Shown here piece after piece: positions 41,576-52,554 of a DNA stretch of 64,000 nt. Below the pieces are notes generated by a model. That model saw only the letters and a program-made list of their open reading frames with translations, did no database searches and was not told where the DNA came from. This DNA is from Phytophthora quininea (taxonomy: Eukaryota > Oomycota > Peronosporomycetes > Peronosporales > Peronosporaceae): NCBI GenBank assembly GCA_011947345.1, contig JAAVTG010000071.1, positions 1 to 64,000 on the forward strand. The letters run 5' to 3'. The translations under genes were made by a program, and so were the position numbers. The first letter of the stretch is position 1; each line of letters starts with the position of its first letter.

Positions 41576-41720
41576 TGTGGTGTGGAGATTTCTCCAAGAC
41601 CCAGCAACCAGCTGTCGCTTCCGCTATTGGCTGATAAAGGGGATCCAGCTGGACCAATGGCGACGTGAGGCGAAGGTTCGTTGAAGGTCGCTATCCTGAG
41701 GTGGTCACTATTGCGAACTA
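41576..41720 (+). repeat. LTR terminus (A'-type), inverted relative to 48358-48502
   Basis: It starts TGTGGTGTGGAGATTTCTCC and continues CAAGACCCAGCAACCAGCTG and CTATTGGCTGATAA. The reverse complement of 48358-48502 reads the same with scattered differences. Homology stops at 41720, exactly where the Helitron 3' end (CTAG) begins, so the Helitron seems to have inserted into this LTR. The rest of this LTR was not found on the other side. Confidence 0.6.
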
Positions 41721-41750
41721 CTAGCCAAGTGCCGCCGCTATGCGGCAGTG
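41721..41750 (-). other. Helitron 3' terminal hairpin and CTAG end
   Basis: + strand CTAGCCAAGTGCCGCCGCTA then TGCGGCA; on the minus strand this is a perfect 6-bp stem (TGCCGC/GCGGCA) with a 6-nt loop, then CTTGG and CTAG. Helitrons end in a GC-rich hairpin 5-12 nt before CTRR. Confidence 0.75.
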
Positions 41751-41975
41751 GTTTATGGTTGGATGCAGCTGTGTGGACCGCCCGCCTCCGCTACGCTTCG
41801 GCGGGATGATTTAGCTTTTACACGGATTACTAAGTAGTGCAATCTAAAACGTACAGGCGTATAAAATGCTTTATAAACACATGAAAATTGCCAAGTGCCA
41901 TTTGTCCAACATAAAGCTAGGTTCTAGTTCGTAGTGGCAAGCTACTACATCTAGCCTAGAAATGCACCTCGACTC
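41751..41975. other. Helitron 3' untranslated stretch
   Basis: No coding sequence. It contains a second GC-rich inverted repeat (CCCGCC...GGCGGG, about 41798-41823) and an AT-rich part before the helicase stop. Confidence 0.35.
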
Positions 41976-43320
41976 CTAATCGAAAATCTGCGTGTACACG
42001 ATGTTTCTCGTGTACACTCCTCCGTCCGGGTCTACGAACTCTGGATACTCAATCAATGCCTTGAACTTGCTTCGGGAGGTCACGCGAGACAACGCCACAT
42101 ACAACTGGCCATGCGAAAAGCACGGAGAAGCCAAGTACAGCCCCAAGTTTAACACCGTCTGACCTTGGGCCTTGTTAATCGTCATGGCGAATGCTGGTTG
42201 CACGGGGAACTGCTTTCGTCGTAGCCGGAAGGGGAAATCGGAGTTGTCGTCGTCGCTCACGAACATAATTCTCGGGATGAGTACTTCTTGGCCTGTTCGT
42301 TCTCCAGCCATAATTGTTGCTCTAATGACGTGGTCCTTCAAGTCGACGATCCGTAGACGCGTTCCGTTGCACAGTCCAAGATCCGGGTTCAGATTTCTCA
42401 TCATCATGATGGGGATGCCCTTCTTAAGCAACAGTCTGTGAGGTGGAATCCCGTTCATGTTCACCGAGTGGAGGAACTCCTGCTCGAAAAACGTTCCGTC
42501 GTCATCCTCCATCGAGTCCACCGACAAATACTCCCGCGCTGTCTCCGGAAGTCGAGCTGCGACTGCCTCGTTGATTCTCCGTACCGTCTCGTTCGTAGTC
42601 CTCAAAATGGTCCGACTGGCAAAATATTCATCCGTCGCAACCTCCGGATTCGCAATGTCGGCATACATTGCGTCAATGATGCCGGTCATACCCCTTGGTA
42701 TTGCCCCTGGAGCTATTTCCTCGTCCTCGTCGTTTTCTACAGGAGGATTCGGGGTCAGCATATAAGCACGAATTTTGGTGTAGTCATTGCCAAGGTCAGC
42801 ACGTTTTTCATGCGGACCTTCCCCAACGGCAAGCACAAAATCAGAGAAAGAGAGGATATTCTTGTCGCTTTCTCCTGTCCCCTCGCTCCTAATGCGCATG
42901 TTCTGCGTTAATCAAACCTGCAAAAAGTATCTCCACAGAGGCGATTCCTTTATACACGCGTTGATCGTTTCTGCAGGCGTGCTTCTCTTCACGACAGGAA
43001 GGATCTGGCGGAAATCTCCTGAGAGGACAAAAATCTTTCCGCCGAAAGGCTCCCTGGGGTTATCCATAACGTTCCGTAGCGTTCGGTCGACAACCTCAAA
43101 CGCGTGGCGATGCGTCATCGGAGCTTCATCTTAAATTACCAAATTGGTCTGCTGGATAAGCTTGCGCAGATGCGATTATTTCAAAATCGAACATGTAGAA
43201 TCCTTGTCCAGTTTCAGCGGAATTTTGAAAGTAGAATGAGTCGTACGCCCGCCCATGAGAAGTAGATATGCAATTCCACTGGACGCACCCTAAATCTTTC
43301 TCGCTTTTAGCGTCTCAAAC
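41976..43320 (-). pseudogene. Helitron Pif1-like helicase domain, P-loop missing
   Basis: From upstream to downstream on the minus strand: [20 protein letters not shown] (about 43290-43230, the motif that follows Walker A in Pif1); LVIWDEAPM-like (Walker B, written with one stop); FGGKIFVLSGDFRQILPVVK (motif III); then the 307-aa ORF 42899-41976 ending in AFAMTINKAQGQTVLNLGLY and YVALSRVTSRSKFKALIEYP, the conserved C-terminal Pif1 motifs. The stretch before GASSGIA reads LKARKI, then a stop, without GPGGTGKT. The nucleotide-binding loop is deleted. Pif1 helicase unwinds DNA in rolling-circle transposition, so this copy should be inactive. Confidence 0.8.
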
Positions 43321-44455
43321 ATCACCATAGTCTCTCGTGTAGACTGATGGAGACCCCGATGTTTATGCGCTATGTCTATGTCTCGATTCAATTTCTTATA
43401 GAATTGGTCCCACAACGCACGGACGTCGCTTGGCATCTGAAAACTCGCAGCCTCTGTCATGCAATTGACCCACTCTTTATCGTTGTCTAGTTATTCCAAA
43501 TAGAACGCTGCACCCCATAATTTGGAGCACCACACCGCTGATTGACCGTAAATCCTTGAATGATGTTGGCCCTTTTTGATTACAGAGCAATATTCAGAGG
43601 AAAAACATCTCGGCATTCCCGGGGGCACATGAACCATTCTTCAGAGTGACGCTCTATACTGTGTGTGTCGAAACCACTGCTTCTTTTTTAAACGAACTCC
43701 TTGGATATGTCTTTGTATAGCATCGTCTTCGTGATCTGGTTCTCTGGGCGTCGCTCTGACATAATTAGAAAAAACCTCGTGATGTGAGGCGCGTGCGCGC
43801 TTCTTTCCACAATCGCATTCGGGTCTTCTCTTACGTCGAAATGAAGCATATGCTCTCTCTCAAATGCACGGTAAGTTGCACGACAGAGTGAGTTTTCCCT
43901 TGAACCGCGTAATTCAGTAGCCGGATGCACGCCTCCACAGGGGAAATATACCGAGCATCTAAATATCGCAGGATTTCGTTTGGCTCCTCGCTCAGGCGTT
44001 GCTCAGACGGACGACCATTGCCCGAATCAACGACGACGATTGTCATGACGGTTCTATCTGATCCCTTGTACACGTACTTGTAAATATATTTGACCGCGGT
44101 GATTCCAGTACAAACCTCTGCGTTAATGTGGCAATCGTACTTCTGAGAGAAGTACGGGTTATAGAGGACCACCCACTTTTTGTAGTGGCATTATCATACT
44201 GCCGCCCTTTGAACTTTAGAACTCCCGCATTCCGCTCGCGGCGTTTATACTCTGGATATCTATTCACATCCGCCTGAGTTGCCGTATTCAACTTTTTCGG
44301 GAAACCTTTGGAGCACTTTCCATTTTCATGCAAGCGCAATCGGGATTTAGGGCACCACATGGACCATGAATCATACACGTCATCACGGTCTTGTAAAGAT
44401 CAGGGTTGGTCGCCTCGTCGGGTATTTCGGCGGACACCATCGCATCCATCACTAT
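43321..44455 (-). pseudogene. Helitron Rep/helicase linker region
   Basis: Interrupted minus-strand frames: YNPYFSQKYDCHINAEVCTG and AVKYIYKYVYKGSDR (about 44160-44050, the tyrosine-bearing segment of the Helitron Rep), EILRYLDARYISPVEACIRL, then FDVREDPNAI and KEWVNCMTEAASFQMPSDVR toward the helicase. Stops occur at several points. The order and motifs match autonomous Helitrons. Confidence 0.7.
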
Positions 44456-44884
44456 TCAGCTTCGCGGCTTATCCTGATCATCCAGAATAATCAATATGTG
44501 TGCATGCGGCAGACCTCGTTTCTGAAAATCCACAACGCAAATCCAAGCGCGAACACGGCCAAACACACCGGCGTCCAAATCTGCAAGTAATTCCTGCAAC
44601 TTCTGGTTCCAGACATGCGCAACGATATCCGGACGGTTCTGTGCCGTCTGTCCTTCCGACTGCTCACTTGTAATTTCACTCCACTCTGGGTTGCAAGTCA
44701 TCGTCATGAAAATATCTGGCTTACCGTACTCAGTTGCAATTGTCATGGAGTCCTTGTAGCATTTGTACATGTACCGGGGACTACCAGTATATGTCGCTGG
44801 TAGATTCCGCCGCAAGCCATACTGGTTCAGGAAATGTTTTTGCTGACGGCCCCCGGAACCCGCGTGGTTCTCCTCATCTTGCAT
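44456..44884 (-). pseudogene. Helitron Rep (HUH endonuclease) domain
   Basis: A 142-aa frame with the Helitron_like_N signature: FLNQYGLRRNLPATYTGSPR, DIFMTMTCNPEWSEI, and the HUH metal-binding motif in RGLPHAHILIIL (His-Ala-His with hydrophobics). Rep nicks and joins DNA strands. It is in the correct order upstream of the tyrosine segment and the helicase. Confidence 0.85.
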
Positions 44885-44885
44885 T

Positions 44886-45806
44886 TCAACCGCACTCTCG
44901 TTGATGTAGGCGTCTTACACCTCTGTACAGGTCCGCGCGGATATCTTTCTGGTTATTCGCAACCCACCTTAAACTATCCTGCTCCACTTTAGCTCGTTGA
45001 TCCACACACGAATTGCTGAAAAAGCCGACCACCGAGATGTAGCACTGATCCATCACCCGGCTTAGGGAAAAAAAAGCCGTAAACTCTCGAAGAGACATCT
45101 TCGGCTCCTCCCGACGTATCTGGCCGTTTGGATAGGTATCGATGAAAGACCAACCTAACTCTCCACTTGGAAAAAGCAACGGGTACTGGAGTGGATCGTA
45201 CATCGGGTTCGTCTCGAATAAACGGAGGAGACGCCGCTACTTCGTGTAGATGATAAGGTCTCTGTGTTTGTCGAGGTGTCCGCCCTCCACCAATGTCGCC
45301 TCAACCTCAGACACGGTTGGTAAATTTGTTGTGCCAGGTCGCCAGCGATCCACGTACAGGTTAAACCGGAGATCCACGATCTCTTTCCCATCTGCTACTT
45401 CTTTCCGAAGGAGCTCTCCAAAATTCAAGAACTGCTGCCCGAAAGGATTTATTGTTGCCATCATGTGCTCCATGGCACCTTGGATCCTGTACGTGTAAAC
45501 ACCGCGCTGCCCCTGCACCGATGTATCCTCTCTCACGCGTTGAATGGCGGAGCTATCACTTCTAGACGCCCCGATGGACGTGAAAGCAAACACCTGATTG
45601 TACGCACAGATGTGTTCTCTGAACTCCTGCTCTCGATAAAAGTCGTGGAGGTAATTGGGAGCTGATTTCAATCCCGGTAGTTGTACCTTTCCCGTCAGAC
45701 AACATGAGAAAGCAGATTCACCCGGCCATTTCCAGGCCCCACACGAAGCACACTGTATCTGATCTAGAAGCTTGTGCAGACCGTCTTCAACATTTTTCCC
45801 AGACAC
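44886..45806 (-). pseudogene. Helitron N-terminal cysteine motif region
   Basis: Two minus-strand frames (45806-45237 and 45203-44886). The first has CASCGAWKWPGESAFSCCLT-GKVQLP, the cysteine-rich motif preceding Rep in Helitrons, then FREHICAYNQVFAFTSIGAS. The second has YDPLQYPLLFPSGELGWS, another family hallmark, and LSRVMDQCYISVVGFFSNSC. They are separated by a frame change at about 45220. Confidence 0.8.
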
Positions 45807-46758
45807 CTTGAACTGCAGAAGCTCTCGTAGTTACAGAGTGTGTGATCGCGTCGAGGGCAACGGTTTCCAACCCGCCTGTTCTCGTTTTCAGCCCCGCGTC
45901 GCTCCGCACGCTGTGCCTCCGTTTGGGCGTCATGCCTCTTTCGACACCGCAATGTATCACTTTCCAGAGCTGCCTCCCTCTCGTGGTTTCCTTGGAGTAT
46001 ATGTCGAATTTCATGATCGATGCGACTACGTTCACGTTCCGCCTCACGCTCGGCTTCTGTCAGGAGCGATCGTCGAGATTCTTGGCTTGCTCGCGCTTCC
46101 TCCTGGCGACTTGTTCGTTCCTCTTCAGTCTCGTCATTGCGCCTAGCCTCCTGATAGACGCGATCACGCTCTCGAACTTCCTCCTGCGCCTCCTCGGTTC
46201 GATTTGCACGCCGAGCTTCTTGGTACAATCTGTCATGTTCTCTCCTGGTCTGAACTTGGTCTTCTTTCTTCCTGGCTCGTCGAATCCGCTGCAGCTCTCG
46301 ATTCCGTGTCCGAGTACGTTCTTTCTGAGATGCGGTCATGTTGGCTCTCCGTTTCCGCGCGTTCTCGGCTTTCTTCGCACGGATCCTCTCCGCTTCGTCT
46401 GGTTCAGGTATTACCGCACTTGGTGCAGGAGTTGCCACAGTCACGGGGACAATTTCTCCCACAGACTCGGCGTAACGTCGTTGATGTTCTGCTGGGTCAT
46501 CTTCCTCCTGTTTACCTTCTTGATCGCCATCTATGTCGACAGATGGGGCTTGGACCTCCCGAGTTGTGATGTGGTCCGCGTTCAACGTTAACGCTTCCAG
46601 AGCCTTGTTAAGATTGCATCGCCTGCTACTTCGTCTTCGTTGGCGCTTCCGCTTGTCCGCTCGATCCTCAGGTCCGCATGGAGCCGCGTTAACACGTTCG
46701 TTCTCCCGCAACTCTTTTTCTATGTCCTCGCGCGTCTGCTTGCGCTTGGGTCGCGCCA
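45764..46758 (-). CDS. Helitron N-terminal charged domain
   Basis: ORF starting at ATG 46758 (MARPKRKQTREDIEKELREN), very rich in Arg/Glu, with degenerate repeats (HDRLYQEARRANRTEEAQEE; RDRVYQEARRNDETEEERTS). Long charged helices of this type are frequent N-terminal extensions of Helitron proteins and of hosts' BEN/AT-hook-like adaptors. It ends after a frame slip into a short Cys-containing tail. Its function is unknown; nucleic-acid binding is an inference from charge. Confidence 0.6.
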
Positions 46759-48300
46759 TGGCGTCCTGCGGACACGAAACAGAGCCACACAGCTCGTTAG
46801 ACATTACGTCTAAGTACGTCCACACTTTTATATGCAGGTTGGAGTCTTGATCTCGGATCTTGGGTCTTTGCGTCGTTTTTGTTGAGTGCGTTTGCATCTG
46901 CGTACTGCCTGGCGTGTCAGCTCCCTTCGAAATAAGCCGCAAACATATCCCGCCTACAACATACCCAAAAATGGGTACGGAGTGGTTTTTGCTGCACCAT
47001 AAATGGCACCGTCGGCAAGTCCAGGTTTGAGCGCCCGGGCAGTACTGAGAGTCTTCGTGCGATATCCGTTGCACATCGCTTTTCAGCGGAAGCTCGACAT
47101 CAACAGGTTGAAAGCTTCGGGTAAATTTGGCCAATAGGCAGGCGCCATAGTGTGCTCTCACTCAGAGTGGGTGGTGGGCCGCAGCCCCTTAGCACGACAC
47201 CCCCAGCGCAAGAGCTGGGCCATATACTTCACCCTAACTTCCTCCCAGGAGTCTAGGACTGTCTGTGCGTGGTGGCTTCGTCTCCACTTAAGTCTAACAT
47301 GCATACATGCAACGCATCTTTCCGCCCGCGCGCGCTTCTTCTTTTGAATTTGGGGGCGAACGTCCCAGTAAAGTACGAATGCATTGGTGTGGTACACCTT
47401 CTCGGGCCGCCTTCGCTCCGCTTGGCAGCGAATGGCTGAAACTTGTCTTGATCCATGGGAGCCACCTTCGCTGGCGCTCGGCAGCCAATGGCAGCGCCTG
47501 ATCTTGTCCATCGAAACTCGGCGACGGACCGACCGACAGACTGACAGACAAACGGACAGACAGCATGTTTGCTGTAGTAGTCTAAGATTCCGGCGGAAGC
47601 GGGATAAACCTCTGGAAATGGAAGCGCAAACTCCGCGCATCCTATGGGAAAACAACCTTCTAGATGAGACCCTGACCAGCGTGTCGCCCTTTTCGACAGA
47701 GCGTGGTGTGGCGTAGGAGTCCAATGAACTTTCGCTAATGTAGCAGCGAGCTTCCGCACACAACAACACACCTTCCAGAACGGTAGGCGAATTTTGGGCG
47801 TAATCTGAAGGGACCAGATTCGACCCTGCCCGAGCTGGTGTGTCTTTCGCCCACTGACTACGCTTGCTAGCAATATACACGAGCGTAACAGGCACGAACT
47901 TTCGCCTGTACGTCCAAACACTCTCACACACTCAAAACCCCGTGGCACCAGCAGACGAAGGTTGCCTAGTCCCGTGGACTCTCTTACGGGGCGCCGGAGT
48001 ATAACTCCGGCTGGAAGTCACGTTGGAATGCGACTCTAGCACTCCACACAAGGGTTCTGTCACCCAACCCCTATTAATAGGGTCAAACCAAAATACACTC
48101 TAACTACCACTCTTCACTCTTGGCCTGACCAAACGAACACTCACTTCACGAAGGTCTGTGTTCGCTGGCAGGCATAACCCAACACAAAGGGCAAGGTGCT
48201 TACCTAGGACGCTTAGCCACTTGGGAAGTCGGGGGAAAATTCTGCTTTGTTAGTATCGCCCTCTCGGGCTCTTACTCTCTAAATCTACTCTTCCCGATGA
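46759..48300. other. Helitron 5' side and LTR sequence; no intact gene
   Basis: No coding sequence is supported. Items seen: a GACA/GACC microsatellite-like run (about 47520-47565), a tRNA-like head (47814-47860), a perfect hairpin CCGGAGT-ATA-ACTCCGG (47994-48010), and LTR sequence from roughly 47700 on. Confidence 0.4.
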
Positions 48301-48502
48301 TTCTATACAAATATCAAGTGCAATACGAGCGGCGCCGTCAGAGCCACCCATCCGAAGATTTAACGACCAGGTAATGGTTCGCAATAGCGACCATCAACGA
48401 ACCTTCGCCGCGTGTCGTAATCGGTCCGGCTCGATCCTTGTTATCAGCCAATAGCGGAGTCGACAGTTGGTTGCTGGGTCTTGGAGAAATCTCCGCACCA
48501 CA
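47707..48502 (-). repeat. A'-type LTR, left end uncertain
   Basis: The right end is clear: + strand CTCCGCACCACA at 48502, so on the minus strand the LTR begins TGTGGTGCGGAGATTTC. The left end is tentatively at TGTGGCGTAGGAG (47707), which would give 796 bp and TGTGG/CCACA termini like the family A LTRs. It would be the 3' LTR of the minus-strand element to its right. Confidence 0.4.
47814..47860 (-). repeat. Possible tRNA-derived SINE head
   Basis: On the minus strand GTAGTCAGTGGGCG (box A-like, 47861-47848) is followed about 25 nt later by GGGTCGAATCTGG (box B-like, 47826-47814). The A-B spacing is at the short end of the range. No poly(A) or target duplication was seen. Confidence 0.3.
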
Positions 48503-48529
48503 ACTGCCATTGGCGAGGCTCGAACCACT

Positions 48530-51500
48530 ACTCGCTGGTGAGCGCTTCGGCGCCCTCATCCCATGGGCGGCTTCGTCGGGTGCGCTGCTTCCCGTGCTAT
48601 GCAGGCTGCCGGCCTCCTGACACCTCCGTCTTCGTCGGTCAGTCGCTCCCGAGTTCGATCTTTCTCTGTATACTGACGCTGGTGGCCTGCAGGCTCCAGG
48701 CGTCGATTCTATCGACACAAAGAATGTTCCGCCGACCTCCGAGCTGTCTGGCGGGTCGACCGGCGTCCCTTCTCCGCCTACATCGATCGTTGTGGCCATG
48801 ACGCGGGATTTCACTGTGGATACAACACTCCCGGGTGTCAGCGAAGACACGCTGAGGGATCTACTGGATGAATCGTCGGCGTCTGCTTCAGAGCGGACCA
48901 TCGCGGTCACGGGGTAACCAGTTAGCGGACTTGGCGAAGGTTCTCATTCGTGCCCACTCTTATCCGCCGGGCATGACGGGCTCTGCGTACTGGTGGCGTC
49001 TTGACGCCGTTCGCTCCGTGTCGTACGTTGCTGCGGCCGCCACGAACATTTCCCTCGCTCGACCAGATGCGCAGAAAGAAGCTGGACGATTAAGCTCCCG
49101 TCTGGAATTTGCCCACCTGGCCCAAGTTGCTTTGCACAACGCGTTGATGAAGGAGAAGAACATTCGGGAGAACGCCGAGGTGTTTGCGCGTCAGGCGACG
49201 GCGGAGACCACAGAGCTCAAGAAGCAGCTGAAGATCGCGACGGAGACTGGGACGGCCTACTACAAGCGAGCTCTTGACGTCCAAGCGTCGCTGGATGCTC
49301 GCACCGAGAATTTGCCCAAGCTCCCCGCTCTTCTGCAGGTCAGCGAGGATTCCGCGCGCAGTCTCCAGAAACATCTAGCCAAGGAGTGTGAAGTCTTCAA
49401 GGCGTTGCTGTCCGCTAACACAATTCGGGTCGACAAGTTGACTCACCTGCTGTCGCTGCTGATCGCGGGCGATTTGTCAGACGTCCAGGCGCTCCGAACA
49501 AAGGAAGAGGTTTAGGCTGGGCGCATCCAGCGTCTTCGCCGCACCAATGCTATTCTTCGCGAACCCGTTAGTCTCCAGTCTCAGGGCCCTGATACTCTTG
49601 CGATCGCCGTCGAAGGTTCGTTTCCTGCTCCATGTTTGTCTCCGCTGTTCGAATTATTCATTCTCACCATTGGCGATGTTTCCCAGGTATTGCGTTGGGC
49701 AACATCGAGTTCGAGGTTCTGGACTTGGATCAAGAGACGGTTGGCATTCTGGACCAGGTCCAACAGCGTGACGCTACTACTGGGACATCTACACCGCTGG
49801 AGGAGTTGGTCGCAAAGGCCGTCCACCATGCCAAGAACCCGAACAAGCTTCGACGTCTTCGCCAGTCGGTGTGCGACAGTGATGATGACGGAGAGGAGTT
49901 TGAAGATTCGTTCGGGGCATCTCAAGCTTCTGCTGGGTCTAACGATGGTCCTCACTCGTCTTGGCGAGGACTCATTGGGTCATTTCGCTGCCGCGGGGTT
50001 ACGGACGGGCCTGGCGTTTCGGGCGAGCCGTCGCCTAGCCGTCGTCGTCGCCTGATGAAACCCAAGCGCTGGAAGAAGCGACTCGACCGCAGTCGTCCTC
50101 GTAAGAAGCGTCGCTCGTCGTCTGGTCCAATCTCCATAACTCCAGCGGTATTTGCGGGACAGTCAAGGTCTGGCGTGGGGCCCTCCCGTTCTAGAACTCC
50201 TCGCGAATCATCGTCTGGCGATGCTTCTGCTTTGGGCGGCCCGGCTTCTAGCATTCCAGCATGTGACGAAGATTTAAGCCAAGCTGCGTCGTCTGTCGCT
50301 CCTCTGGCAGCGCCTGAAGCTAGGAAAGCCTCTGGTCCTATCGTGCCACCATCGCCTGCCACATCTACTACCCGCCAAGCTTCGCTTCTGGCCAGGATCA
50401 CTGCTACTGGGCGTGGTCGATCTCCGCAGACCTCCAGCGATCTTATCCGCTGGTCGCTCGGCGAGGAATGCCTCGCCGGCAAGTTGCTGAACGGGGTGAG
50501 TTTAAGGCCTCACTGTTGGTCGAGCAAGAAGCTGCGCCCGGCTCTGAAGTGCTGAGGATGCTGTCGAAGATTCGTCGGTTGCTAGTTCACGCTTGAGCGT
50601 CGTTGATCTCGCCGTTGAAGCTCCCTATGCTGCGTCTGTGGCTGGCTCTGCTGCCTTCGAACCAAACGACGGCAAAGCTTCCTCGGTGCCCCAGGTCTCT
50701 GCTACTGCCTTCTACTGTCGGGTCTCTCGATGGCTTTCTCACTGTTCTCTCCTCTGGTGTGGCATTTCGTGGGGTCTTCGCTTTTGGTAGAGTCTCTATG
50801 GCGCCCACATCGGGTGGAATTTCTTTGCTGCCAGTTCAACCAGAGGCTTCGCTGACGGATGGATCTGCGGTAACTCAGCCAGCCAGCCACTCCAACATCC
50901 GTGGCGGGTGATACTCCGTTTACTGTTGATTCGTCGGGATCTTCGCTGCCGATTTTTCTCGTGAATTATCGCTTCCTGTGCCGACCGGTGGAGTTGCGTC
51001 GAGCGTTGATACCGGCGAAGCTTCGTCCGCAGTTCCTCGAGCGGTGTCGGCCGGGGCTAATTCTAGCGGAACCTCGGCAGCAGCAGTGACGCCTTCAACT
51101 CGGTCAACCCATCGTCGTCCTGGCGTGCAGCTTATAGTAACCTTCGCGCGGGGTGCTAATCCGCGTTGCACTACGCCAAATGCTGAGTTCCCAGTGCCAC
51201 CGCCTGGTCCCAGCCCGCTGATTCCTGCGCAGGCAAAGTTTCCTTCGTCCCTGCTCCTTTTGCGCGTCCGAAGTTTGACAGGCTCGCGGCCGATCGCTGC
51301 TGGAACAGGATTTTGTACTCGTGCCTGCCGACACCGAATGCAGCCAACACGGTCGCTCCTTGCTCCCCGGAAGGTATCCACACCTTCAATAACTCCCGGA
51401 ATCAGGCCCACCCGTACCAGAAACTGCTCAGGCTCCTTCCAGACCGTGCAAGTGTCTTCGACAGTCGCCAGCAGGACCTCGACCGGGCCATCTCACGTCG

Positions 51501-51816
51501 AGCGTCAATTTCTTTGCGATATTTCCTTTTGTGGCGGAGTCTGCGTGACGTCGATGCGCAACGTGATCTTGGGTCCGCTCTGCGGGAGCGTCACCATTGG
51601 ATCCCCCAAGCATACGTTGAGAATGGCCTGCGAGCCTACGCTAGCAACCTAAGCCACGACCCCGACATGCTTCACTACCGAATCGGCGCTTGGGTCAAGT
51701 ACTTGACTGCGCGTAAGAAGCGCGTAGACAACCTTTGTGTCCACGTGAAGCGGACTTTCTGGAATGACTGGCTGCTTGGGGATCAGGAGAAACCGAGGTG
51801 GAGGAGCGCGTGTTAG
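48530..51816 (+). pseudogene. Opposite-strand ORF of second family-A-like element
   Basis: Several + strand frames form one broken ORF. N-terminal segment about 48660-48915 (SIVVAMTRDFTVDTTLPGVS); then 48930-49515, a coiled coil (FAHLAQVALHNALMKEKNIR; LKKQLKIATETGTAYYKRAL). 49640-50520 is Ser/Pro-rich with strongly basic NLS-like clusters (RRRRLMKPKRWKKRL; SRPRKKRRSSSG). The C-terminal domain is at 51260-51816 (YQKLLRLLPDRASVFDSRQQ; RHHWIPQAYVENGLRAYASN; RTFWNDWLLGDQEKPRW). Its stop lies about 430 bp from the end of the chromodomain ORF on the other strand. The order (coiled coil, basic low complexity, aromatic C-terminal domain, convergent with chromodomain) matches the ORF at 20973-32549, though the sequences are clearly diverged. 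Confidence 0.6.
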
Positions 51817-52246
51817 TCCCGAGTTAATCTTCGACCAGTCCGTGCCGGTGATGTTGATGGAAAATCTCACGTAGTTGCCTGGAAGCGACGGTTGGGTTGG
51901 CAAAGTTTCGACGCTGGACCGTATCCAGACTTGGCGTGACTGCTGAATGAATCGGCCAGAAATTCACCCGTTCAACACTATCTTCCTCCCATGCAACCCG
52001 AAGGCGTATGTCTTTGTCCCACACGGGTTGACCCCAGGGACGGTCGGCGAGCGGATCGACATCGATCCCGAAGTTCTGCCATGCGAAGTCGCTGCCAACT
52101 GGGACCACAATTTTTCCGAAGTTCGCGCCGCCTGAGCTCAGCGAGCTGGTGCCATTGCTGGCCGTGGAGAGGAAGAGAGGGTGGTGGTGGCAAAGGTTTA
52201 GCGTCTGGGTACTTATAGCTGCTCGCTTCCGCCGCTGCGTGGTTCG
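51817..52246. other. Spacer between convergent ORFs of the family-A-like element
   Basis: No convincing gene. Contains short ORFs on both strands, and a purine-rich run (GGAAGAGAGGGTGGTGGTGG) at about 52171-52190. Confidence 0.3.
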
Positions 52247-52550
52247 TCATATCCGGGCCATTTTCACCTTGAATTCCCGCACAAGCCTAGCTGTACTCGT
52301 CGACACTGGTAGTCGATCGTCCAGAATTGCTTCGACTTCGAAGCAATCGTTCGCTTGGTCCGGTTCCCAACTGTCCTCCGGTAGGAGCTCCTCATCGAAG
52401 TCCAAGCGATTGTTCACTGTCACTTCAGGGGCCAGTCGAACCTTCGGCCGGTCATCATACTCCCATACCCGTTTCAGCCGCGAGATATGCACAAACGGGT
52501 AGAACCTGTATCCGCGGCGGTCGGGCAGTTCTAGCTCATATATGCGAATT
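52247..52550 (-). pseudogene. Family-A-like integrase tail and chromodomain, 5' truncated
   Basis: Minus-strand reading RGYRFYPFVHISRLKRVWEY, then RLDFDEELLPEDSWEPDQAN and DCFEVEAILDDRLPVSTSTA. It parallels the family A sequence YRLFPVVHVSKLKL and RLDFDEALLPEDCWETALGD. It is cut at about 52550, where + strand family B sequence begins abruptly; the rest of pol is missing. Confidence 0.7.
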
Positions 52551-52554
52551 CATC

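Larger units (their letters stand above)
41721..47160 (-). mobile_element. Helitron (decayed autonomous-type)
   Basis: Rep/helicase coding pieces in the order expected for a Helitron run on the minus strand from 46758 to 41976. The 3' end on that strand is TGCCGC-ATAGCG-GCGGCA followed by CTTGG and CTAG, a 6-bp hairpin about 5 nt before a terminal CTRR, with T as the next base. That is the canonical Helitron terminus (A|T insertion). The 5' terminus (TC) was not identified; the right boundary given is only the extent of the N-terminal ORF. The reading frame is broken in at least eight places, and the helicase lacks its P-loop. Confidence 0.8.

Noticed and set aside
48001..48340. Copia-type LTR
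   Set aside because: At first TTGTTAGTATC...CAAATATCAA looked like a copia LTR end. The CACCACA terminus at 48502 and the inverted copy at 41576 fit an A'-type gypsy LTR better.
48338..48910. 190-aa minus-strand Ser-rich ORF
   Set aside because: It overlaps the LTR end and the N-terminal part of the + strand accessory ORF, has no domain, and is best read as a shadow.
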